Shown one piece after another: positions 58,029 through 64,000 of a stretch of DNA of 64,000 bases. The stretch spans positions 124,001 through 188,000 of the forward strand of contig NZ_SWCI01000007.1 of the NCBI RefSeq assembly GCF_005116715.1, given 5' to 3'. The translations under genes and the position numbers were made by a program. The notes beneath the pieces are model-generated. The model ran no database searches. It saw nothing but the letters and a program-made list of their open reading frames with translations, and was not told the origin of the DNA. Each line of letters opens with the position of its first letter. Within the stretch, counting starts at the first letter, position 1. The stretch comes from Ferrimonas sediminicola (GTDB lineage Bacteria > Pseudomonadota > Gammaproteobacteria > Enterobacterales > Shewanellaceae).

Positions 58029-59839
58029 TCCATGAAACCGTACAGGCGGTGACCGAACGCGTGACTCAGCGCAGCCGTGCCCGTCGTCAGGCGTACCTGG
58101 CCCGCATGGCCAAACTTCAGGAGCAGGGGGTCAACCGTCAGGCGCTCTCCTGTTCCAACCTGGCCCACGGCTTTGCCGGGTGTGGCAAGCAGGACAAAGA
58201 GGATCTGCGCCACTTCAACAAGGCCAACATTGGCATCGTCACCGCCTACAACGACATGCTGTCCGCCCATCAGCCCTATGGTGTCTATCCCGACATCATC
58301 AAGGAGGCGTGCCGCGAGGTGGGTTCGGTGGCCCAGGTGGCCGGTGGTGTGCCTGCCATGTGCGACGGGGTGACCCAGGGCCAGCCCGGCATGGAACTGA
58401 GCCTGATGTCCCGCGATGTGATCGCCATGGCCACCTCGGTGGGTCTGTCCCACGCCATGTTTGACGGTGCGCTGATGCTGGGGATCTGCGACAAGATCGT
58501 CCCCGGCCTGTTGATGGGAGCGATGAGTTTTGGCCACCTTCCGACCCTGTTTGTCCCCGCCGGTCCCATGCCGTCGGGCCTGCCCAACAAGGAGAAGGCC
58601 AAGGTGCGTCAGGAGTACGCCGAGGGTAAGGTGAGTGACGAGGATCTGCTGAAGGCGGAGTCGGCGTCCTACCACAGTCCCGGCACCTGCACCTTCTACG
58701 GCACCGCTAACTCCAACCAGCTGGTGCTGGAAGCGATGGGCCTGCAACTGCCCGGTTCCTCCTTCGTCAACCCCGCCAGCCCACTGCGCCAGGCGCTGAC
58801 CCGGCTGGCCAGCCAGCAAGTGTGCCGCATGGCCCAGGAGGGGGAGGGATTCACTCCGCTGTACAAGATGGTGGATGAGAAGAGCGTGGTCAATGGCATC
58901 GTGGCCCTGCTGGCCACCGGTGGTTCCACCAACCTGACCATGCACATCGTGGCCGCGGCGCGCGCCGCCGGCATCATCGTTGACTGGCAGGATTTTGCCG
59001 AGCTGTCTGCGGTGACCCCCCTGCTGGCCCGGGTCTATCCCAACGGTCAGGCAGACATCAACCACTTCCACCGCGCGGGTGGCATGGCTTTCCTGATTCG
59101 GGAGCTGCGTCGCGGCGGCCTGCTGCATGATGATGTGACCACCGCGGCCGGCCAGGGGCTGGCGCGCTATACCCAGAAGCCTGAACTGGTGGATGGCAAG
59201 GTGGCTTGGAGCGATATCCCCGAAGCCAGTGGCGATGACGAGGTGCTGCGGCCCATCGACAGCCCCTTCCTGCCGAACGGTGGCATGAACCTGGTGAAGG
59301 GCAACCTGGGCAGGGCGGTGATCAAGACCTCCGCGGTGGCCGAGGAGCACCAGGTGGTGGAAGCGCCAGCCATGGTGTTTGAGTCTCAGGCGGCCCTGAC
59401 CGAAGCTTTCAAGCGGGGCGAAATGAACAAAGACCTGATCGCGGTTGTCCGTTATCAGGGACCTCAGGCCAACGGCATGCCCGAGCTGCATAAGCTGCTG
59501 CCGCCTCTGGGGGTGTTGCAGGACAAAGGTTTCAAGGTGGCACTGGTGACCGACGGTCGCATGTCCGGTGCCTCGGGTAAGGTGCCCGCTGCGATCCACG
59601 TCAGCCCCGAAGCCCTGGACGGAGGCCTGCTGGCCAAGGTCCGCGACGGCGATATGGTGCGGCTGGATGCCAAGCGTGGCGTAGTTGAACTATTGGTTGA
59701 CGAGACTGAACTGGATGCCCGTGAAGTTACTCCAGTCGACCTGCGGGACAACGATGAAGGCTTTGGCCGCGAACTGTTCCGCAATGTGCGTAAGCTGCTC
59801 TCCAGTCCAGAGACTGGGGCTTCGGCGCTGTTAGATTAA
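58025..59839 (+). CDS. edd: Phosphogluconate dehydratase
   Basis: A 604-residue IlvD/Edd-family iron-sulfur dehydratase (E. coli 603) that turns 6-phosphogluconate into KDPG. Cluster cysteines are visible in [22 protein letters not shown] and [15 protein letters not shown]. Near the C-terminus [19 protein letters not shown] completes the active site. It overlaps pgl by four bases and is followed by eda after 12 bases. Confidence 0.97.
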   Translation: MIHETVQAVTERVTQRSRARRQAYLARMAKLQEQGVNRQALSCSNLAHGFAGCGKQDKEDLRHFNKANIGIVTAYNDMLSAHQPYGVYPDIIKEACREVGSVAQVAGGVPAMCDGVTQGQPGMELSLMSRDVIAMATSVGLSHAMFDGALMLGICDKIVPGLLMGAMSFGHLPTLFVPAGPMPSGLPNKEKAKVRQEYAEGKVSDEDLLKAESASYHSPGTCTFYGTANSNQLVLEAMGLQLPGSSFVNPASPLRQALTRLASQQVCRMAQEGEGFTPLYKMVDEKSVVNGIVALLATGGSTNLTMHIVAAARAAGIIVDWQDFAELSAVTPLLARVYPNGQADINHFHRAGGMAFLIRELRRGGLLHDDVTTAAGQGLARYTQKPELVDGKVAWSDIPEASGDDEVLRPIDSPFLPNGGMNLVKGNLGRAVIKTSAVAEEHQVVEAPAMVFESQAALTEAFKRGEMNKDLIAVVRYQGPQANGMPELHKLLPPLGVLQDKGFKVALVTDGRMSGASGKVPAAIHVSPEALDGGLLAKVRDGDMVRLDAKRGVVELLVDETELDAREVTPVDLRDNDEGFGRELFRNVRKLLSSPETGASALLD

Positions 59840-59851
59840 GCGAGGAAAGAG

Positions 59852-60493
59852 ATGGAAAATTGGAGCATCCAGCCCAAAGAGGTATTTGCCATTAGTCCGG
59901 TGGTGCCTGTGATGGTCATCGAGCGGCTGGACCAGGCGGTTCCCCTGGCCAGGGCGCTGGTGGCCGGTGGCATCCGTATCCTTGAGGTGACGCTGCGGAC
60001 CGAGTGTGCCCTGGAAGCGATTAAATTGATTCGCAAAGAGGTGCCGGAAGCCTTGGTGGGCGCGGGCACCGTGCTTAATCAGGAGCAGTTGAAGGCGGTC
60101 GCCGAGGCCGGCGCCCAGTTTGCTATCAGCCCTGGGGTGACCACCTCGCTGCTGGAGGCGGGGGCCCACAGCAGCATTCCGCTGATCCCCGGGGTGGCTT
60201 CTGTGTCCGACGCCATGAAGGCGATGGATTTCGGCTACACCTATCTGAAGTTTTTCCCCGCCGAGTCCAGCGGTGGTGCCAAGGCGATCAAGTCCATGGG
60301 CAGTCCACTGTCCGGCTTGGTGTTCTGTCCCACCGGTGGCATCGGCCTGGCCAACTGCAAGGAGTATCTGGCGCTGGATAATGTTGCTTGTGTCGGCGGC
60401 TCTTGGGTGGCCCCGATGGATGCGGTACGTGACGGTGACTGGCCGCGGATCAGTGACCTCTCCTCCCAGGCGCTGGCCCATATCAACGGGTAA
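59852..60493 (+). CDS. eda: KDPG/KHG aldolase
   Basis: A 213-residue class I aldolase (E. coli 213) that splits KDPG into pyruvate and glyceraldehyde-3-phosphate. The catalytic Glu is in RILEVTLRTECALEAI, and the Schiff-base Lys is in YTYLKFFPAESSGG. It is the last gene of zwf-pgl-edd-eda, with GAGGAAAGAG before the ATG and a strong terminator after it. Confidence 0.97.
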   Translation: MENWSIQPKEVFAISPVVPVMVIERLDQAVPLARALVAGGIRILEVTLRTECALEAIKLIRKEVPEALVGAGTVLNQEQLKAVAEAGAQFAISPGVTTSLLEAGAHSSIPLIPGVASVSDAMKAMDFGYTYLKFFPAESSGGAKAIKSMGSPLSGLVFCPTGGIGLANCKEYLALDNVACVGGSWVAPMDAVRDGDWPRISDLSSQALAHING

Positions 60494-60526
60494 TGCCCCG
60501 GCCCGGTAAGGCCGTCGGAGAAAGAA

Positions 60527-60556
60527 AGAGGCCGCTACCCGGGTAGCGGCCTTTTT
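60527..60556 (+). terminator. Terminator of zwf-pgl-edd-eda
   Basis: AGGCCGCTACCC (60529-60540) and GGGTAGCGGCCT (60541-60552) form a long, nearly loopless stem followed by TTTT. Confidence 0.85.
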
Positions 60557-60586
60557 CGTGGTGAAACCGGGCCTCCTCGATACCGA

Positions 60587-61117
60587 TCAGTCTCGGGTGC
60601 CCACCGGCACCATGATGTGTTCGTAGGGGGTCCCCTTCCACATCACATAGGGGCCGCCGTAACCGGGGTCGGTAGGCAGGGAATCCAGCAACGCCCGGTC
60701 CGGAGTGATGATCATCAGGTGGGGCCCCTCCTTGATCCACTGATTATCCTCGGTAGGCCCTTCCGCGTAGGGGTCTATGTTGCTGGCTCCCTCATCGCCC
60801 GCCAGCATGTAGGAGATGCCGAGGGCCTTAGCCTGGAACGGCTTCTTATTCATCCAGGCGTCTGCCCAGGCCATCCAGGGACCATCCATGCACATCGGGG
60901 CTTTGCCCTGGAGCTGGGGCGGTGTGGGGAAACAGGTGTAATCGCTGCTGCCCTCCTTCAACACGTTGTTGTTCCAGTCCATCACGGTGACCTTGTCGCG
61001 TAGGGTCGGCGGAGCGGCACTCAGGGCATCTTCCAACATGGCGGCGGTATCGCTGGCAGGGACGGCGGCGGCGAACAGGAGCGCGCCGGATAGGGCTACT
61101 GCGGTGACGGGTTTCAT
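60587..61117 (-). CDS. Secreted protein of unknown function
   Basis: A 176-residue protein with a signal peptide (MKPVTAVALSGALLFAAAVPA; likely cleavage after about residue 21). The mature part contains KVTVMDWNNNVLKEGSSDYT, two Cys (TCFP and PMCMDG) likely to form a disulfide, and YMLAGDEGASNIDPYA. I recall similar proteins of unknown function in environmental bacteria but cannot name a role. AGGTA precedes the ATG at 61117. It is convergent with the eda operon. Confidence 0.75.
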   Translation of the reverse strand: MKPVTAVALSGALLFAAAVPASDTAAMLEDALSAAPPTLRDKVTVMDWNNNVLKEGSSDYTCFPTPPQLQGKAPMCMDGPWMAWADAWMNKKPFQAKALGISYMLAGDEGASNIDPYAEGPTEDNQWIKEGPHLMIITPDRALLDSLPTDPGYGGPYVMWKGTPYEHIMVPVGTRD

Positions 61118-61235
61118 CTTTACCTCACTCGGTTTAGTTGGCCTTATCGCCAAGTAATCCAGTATAGACAGTAGATGAGCGGCTGGGAGCACTCCGCCCG
61201 GACGGCGGGAGGTTTGTGGGCAGGACAAACAGAAG

Positions 61236-61470
61236 GCCGCCGCAGCGGACCTGGTGCTGCACACATTCAGCGGATAAACGTCTTACTTGGCGGGCATCGC
61301 GGCGGGCTCCCGGGGACAACGACGTTGTCCAGCATCCGGTTGGAGAAGCCCCATTCGTTGTCGTACCAAGCCATGACCTTCACCAGACGACCGTTCACTC
61401 GGGTCTGAGTGGCGTCGAAGGTGGAGCGGTTGTGGGTCTGGCGGGCTGTGGTTGACGTCGATGGCCCCAC
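61236..61470 (-). pseudogene. Tandem partial duplicate of the gap 3' end
   Basis: A broken copy of the last part of gap lies directly after it. Bases 61323-61426 are identical over 104 positions to 61567-61670 inside gap, encoding [14 protein letters not shown] and on through [16 protein letters not shown] further 35 bases around the gap stop and downstream (61258-61292) are identical to 61516-61550. Between these blocks the copy has an insertion of about 20 GC-rich bases that removes the normal C-terminus, and its 5' side breaks up after 61426. It also keeps a degraded version of the gap terminator (near 61236-61252). It cannot make a functional enzyme. Confidence 0.85.
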
Positions 61471-61485
61471 CGAATGGCAGGCAAA

Positions 61486-61513
61486 AGAAAAGGTCCGCCG
61501 GGGCGGACCTTTT
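61486..61513 (-). terminator. Terminator of gap
   Basis: AAAAGGTCCGCC (61488-61499) and GGCGGACCTTTT (61502-61513) form a 12-bp stem around GG. A degraded second copy lies in the tandem duplicate. Confidence 0.85.
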
Positions 61514-61540
61514 ACTGCACACATTCAGCGGATAAACGTC

Positions 61541-62551
61541 TTACTTGGCGTTCATCAGGACAACGGCGTTGTCCAGCATCCGGTTGGAGAAGCCCCATTC
61601 GTTGTCGTACCAAGCCATGACCTTCACCAGACGACCGTTCACTCGGGTCTGAGTGGCGTCGAAGGTGGAGGAGTAGGGGCTGTGGTTGAAGTCGATGGAC
61701 ACCAGAGGCTCGTTGTTCACTGCCAGCACCTCGGACAGCGGACCCTTGGAGGCGGCTTCGGCGATGATGGCGTTCACCTCTTCCACGGTGGTGTCACGGC
61801 TGGAGATGAAGGACAGGTCGACCAGGGAGACGTTCACGGTAGGTACGCGAACGGCACCGCCATCGAACTTGCCGGCCAGTTCAGGCACAACCAGACCCAC
61901 AGCGGCGGCGGCGCCGGTCTTGGTGGGAATCATGTTGATGGCGGCCGCGCGGGCACGACGCAGGTCGGAGTGGTATACGTCCGACAGACGCTGGTCGTTG
62001 GTGTAGGCGTGCACCGTGGTCATCAGACCGGACTCGATGCCCAGGGCATCGTTCAGCGGCTTGGCGAAAGGCGCCAGGCAGTTGGTGGTGCAGGACGCGT
62101 TGGAGATCACGGTCATGTCGGAGGTGATCACGTCGTGGTTGACGCCATAGACCACGGTGGCATCCACGTCACCCTTGGCGGGGGCAGAGATGATCACCTT
62201 CTTGGCGCCGGCTTCGATGTGCTTGGAGGCGGTCTCTTTCTTGGTGAAGATACCGGTACACTCGAACACCACGTCCACACCCAGCTCACCCCAGGGCAGC
62301 TTGGAGGGGTCGCGCTCGGAGAAGGTCAGAATCTTGTCACCGTTGATGGTGATGGCATCTTCGCTGTGCTCAACTTTGGCGTTGAAGCGACCGTGTACGG
62401 AGTCGTATTTGGTCAGGTGAGCGTTGATGGAGGCGTCACCCAGGTCGTTGATGGCAACGATTTGGATGGGATAGTCTTTTTCGCTTTCATACAGTGCACG
62501 GACGACGTTGCGGCCGATACGGCCATATCCATTGATGGCAACTTTGATCAT
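61541..62551 (-). CDS. gap: Glyceraldehyde-3-phosphate dehydrogenase, type I
   Basis: A 336-residue NAD-dependent GAPDH. The Rossmann part begins [19 protein letters not shown] and keeps Asp in VAINDLGD, which favours NAD. The active-site Cys is in [12 protein letters not shown], and the catalytic His in [12 protein letters not shown]. It ends [19 protein letters not shown]. The start MIKVAING at 62551 is clear. It resembles the HexR-controlled gap of Pseudomonas/Shewanella rather than erythrose-4-phosphate dehydrogenase. A HexR-like site lies 30 bases upstream. Confidence 0.96.
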   Translation of the reverse strand: MIKVAINGYGRIGRNVVRALYESEKDYPIQIVAINDLGDASINAHLTKYDSVHGRFNAKVEHSEDAITINGDKILTFSERDPSKLPWGELGVDVVFECTGIFTKKETASKHIEAGAKKVIISAPAKGDVDATVVYGVNHDVITSDMTVISNASCTTNCLAPFAKPLNDALGIESGLMTTVHAYTNDQRLSDVYHSDLRRARAAAINMIPTKTGAAAAVGLVVPELAGKFDGGAVRVPTVNVSLVDLSFISSRDTTVEEVNAIIAEAASKGPLSEVLAVNNEPLVSIDFNHSPYSSTFDATQTRVNGRLVKVMAWYDNEWGFSNRMLDNAVVLMNAK

Positions 62552-62580
62552 AGCGATACCTGTCTCATAACTTATATAAC

Positions 62581-62595
62581 TGTGGTTAATTTACA
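62581..62595. promoter_or_regulatory. HexR-like site upstream of gap
   Basis: TGTGGTTAATTTACA matches the HexR palindrome TGTAATTAAATTACA at 12 of 15 positions and lies 30 bases before the gap ATG. Confidence 0.6.
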
Positions 62596-62776
62596 ACAAT
62601 GCGGTCGGTGGTCAAGGGTGACAACGGAAAAATTGGCTGTAATTGAGTAAATGTTACGACACATCAAGTTTTGACAGCTTAAAGATTAGTACACAACGGC
62701 CCGTAGCGTGGTGAAGATCACATTGAGCGGCGGGACGTTGTGAGCAAGAAATCATCATCCAGATTGAAAGGGCAAA

Positions 62777-62791
62777 AGAAATTAAATTACA
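62777..62791. promoter_or_regulatory. Second HexR-like site in the gap upstream region
   Basis: AGAAATTAAATTACA matches the HexR palindrome at 13 of 15 positions. It overlaps the stop codon of the neighbouring lipoprotein gene, 226 bases upstream of gap, so it may be chance. Confidence 0.35.
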
Positions 62792-63575
62792 GTTTCAGGT
62801 TCTCTGGTGTGAATCGCCCCGCTTCAAGCAGTTCGTCGATCTGCTCGGCGCGCTTGTCCAGCGAGTGGCGATCCACCTTGGTAGAGCTGGCCAGCAGGCG
62901 CAGTCGTTGCTCATTGACCAGCTTGGGCTCATGCCTGGAGACCAGTTTGGCAAACAGGTAGGCCTGAGTCGGCCGGTCAAGATTCAGGTACTCCTTCGAC
63001 AGTTGCAGGTAGGTGTCGATGGCGGGGTAGGGCAGCTCGTTCAGGGTATCGAGCAGGTAATCTACGGCTTTTTCAGGGTTTATTCGAGAGTAATAGGTCG
63101 CGGCAAACTGTTTCAGCACCACGGTGTCCAACTCGCCCCGGCGCTCAGACTCGAGAAACTGCCCCAGGGCCTGGGTATCGTTCAACCGGGTCCACCGATA
63201 GAAGGTCACGTAGGGTGATACGTCGCCAGCCGTGCTGTTTTGCAATTTATTCAGGGACTTCTGTGAGGCGAGGTAGCTCTCGATACGAGCGGTTTCCCTC
63301 TCCTTGGCCACGACCCGGTTTTCTATCATGGTGGCCTTCTCCATGCACTTGACGTAATTCTCCAGTGCGATGAGTTCGTTATACAGGGTGTGTCGGTCCG
63401 AGTCCTGGTGCTCATAGCGGGTCCAGATCACCTGGGAGCGCTCTTTGACACACCAGCCGGTGAGGGGAACATCGGCGCACATCTGGGGGTTGCCTTCGCA
63501 CACCTCCTGAAGGGTGACCCGGGTGTCACAGCCGGTGAGGGGCAGCAGCAGTGCCGCTAAAGCAATTACTCGCAT
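62787..63575 (-). CDS. DUF2989-like lipoprotein
   Basis: A 262-residue lipoprotein. The signal is MRVIALAALLLPLTGC with Cys16 acylated. The next part is Cys-rich (VCEGNPQMCADVPLTGWC), likely with disulfides, followed by long helices (IENRVVAKERETARIESYLA) and TPR-like repeats to the end. It resembles the DUF2989 family of Shewanella and relatives, whose role is unknown. It lies upstream of gap on the same strand with 235 bases between, so it is probably a separate unit. Confidence 0.8.
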   Translation of the reverse strand: MRVIALAALLLPLTGCDTRVTLQEVCEGNPQMCADVPLTGWCVKERSQVIWTRYEHQDSDRHTLYNELIALENYVKCMEKATMIENRVVAKERETARIESYLASQKSLNKLQNSTAGDVSPYVTFYRWTRLNDTQALGQFLESERRGELDTVVLKQFAATYYSRINPEKAVDYLLDTLNELPYPAIDTYLQLSKEYLNLDRPTQAYLFAKLVSRHEPKLVNEQRLRLLASSTKVDRHSLDKRAEQIDELLEAGRFTPENLKL

Positions 63576-63627
63576 TGTGTAAACTTACCAAAAAAATTCT
63601 CTATAACAGCGCAAACTCGCTAATTTG

Positions 63628-63642
63628 TCTAATTAAATTACG
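63628..63642. promoter_or_regulatory. HexR-like site upstream of the second GAPDH gene
   Basis: TCTAATTAAATTACG matches the HexR palindrome TGTAATTAAATTACA at 13 of 15 positions, with a perfect inner 11 bases. It lies 155 bases before the ATG of the GAPDH gene at 63798 and 52 bases upstream of the divergent lipoprotein. Confidence 0.55.
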
Positions 63643-63797
63643 GGTTTAGCCAGCTGGAATCAATACAACGATCTTCTGTAGAATACCGCCAGCTGGCCAA
63701 CGTAGCCACGTAATCTGTACCCATTTCATGGTCTTTTGACTTAGTCGACATTATAGGTCCTAAGCTGCTGATCATGCCTAGAAAGGATTTGTCCAAA

Positions 63798-64000
63798 ATG
63801 ACCGCTGACAAGCATCTGAAAAGCTGGCAAGAACGTTTTGAAATGGCGGAAGCGATGCAGCCCCTCATCGGCAAGCTGTACCGCAACCAGGGCATCGAAG
63901 TGTTGGTGTATGGCAAGAGCCTGCTCAACGCCTCTACCATCGACATCATCAAGATGCACCGCCTGGTTCATAAGCACGAAGGTGAGAAGCTGCGCCTGCG
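63798..64000 (+). CDS. Glyceraldehyde-3-phosphate dehydrogenase, long type, cut by window edge
   Basis: The first 67 residues of a gene that continues past the right edge. The start MTADKHLKSWQERFEMAEAM is followed by QPLIGKLYRNQGIEVLVYG and KSLLNASTIDIIKMHRLVHK. From memory this is the helical N-terminal extension of the roughly 480-residue GAPDH of Vibrio, Shewanella and Pseudomonas, often linked to gluconeogenesis, not the classical GAPDH N-terminus. The Rossmann domain lies outside the window. AAGGA lies 10 bases before the ATG. A HexR-like site upstream fits control with gap. Confidence 0.75.
   Translation, partial: MTADKHLKSWQERFEMAEAMQPLIGKLYRNQGIEVLVYGKSLLNASTIDIIKMHRLVHKHEGEKLRL

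Noticed and set aside
61267-61524. An 85-codon gene downstream of gap
   Set aside because: Its recognisable part is a copy of the gap C-terminus, with unrelated sequence on both sides. It is a duplication relict, not a gene.

Overview
The window looks like a contiguous piece of chromosome from a GC-rich marine gammaproteobacterium of the Alteromonadales, most likely Ferrimonas or a close relative. This is an inference. It rests on E. coli/Shewanella-like core proteins (PheST, IhfA, HisA-I, RimO, YoaA, Rnd), a Shewanella-type HexR/Entner-Doudoroff block, PsrA-FadE, several chemoreceptors, and a Shewanella-type split borosin gene pair. I see no rRNA, tRNA, CRISPR array or prophage.

Layout. 1-10 kb: a chemoreceptor cut by the left edge, a quinone oxidoreductase, the pheS-pheT-ihfA operon, a three-gene operon (SGNH esterase, VOC protein, lipoprotein), and a FIST sensor fused to a GGDEF domain that has lost its catalytic motif. 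10-13.2 kb: GNAT, NUDIX, OsmC, and two tandem LpxM-like lipid A acyltransferases. 13.2-19.1 kb is the accessory part. It holds a small gene behind a Fur-box-like palindrome, a very AT-rich stretch, a small acidic orphan, a REP-associated-type tyrosine transposase bracketed by two pairs of inverted 14-mers, and then the most unusual locus. That locus is a 71-residue protein with the architecture of a type IV (split) borosin precursor, a membrane diguanylate cyclase with AT-rich sensor and GC-rich catalytic halves, and a tetrapyrrole-methylase-fold enzyme that looks like the borosin alpha-N-methyltransferase SonM.

19.1-26.4 kb: the complete minus-strand histidine operon hisG-D-C-B-H-A-F-IE, preceded by a hisL leader with five consecutive His codons and an attenuator. 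26.5-35.3 kb: yoaA-tsaB, an alpha/beta hydrolase, and fadD-rnd-fadD. 35.5-47.9 kb: two chemoreceptors, an AraC-type regulator, rimO, a LysR regulator divergent from a small membrane protein plus an SbtA-type bicarbonate transporter, purEK, a beta-CASP nuclease and a YaiI-family protein. 47.9-53 kb: an M2 (ACE-like) peptidase lipoprotein and psrA-fadE.

53-64 kb is a central-carbon island: pykA, hexR, zwf-pgl-edd-eda, gap and the start of a second, long-type GAPDH. HexR-like 15-mers lie before pykA, zwf, gap and the second GAPDH. This suggests that HexR coordinates the Entner-Doudoroff route and lower glycolysis locally. A tandem partial copy of the 3' end of gap, including a 104-bp identical block, lies just downstream of gap.
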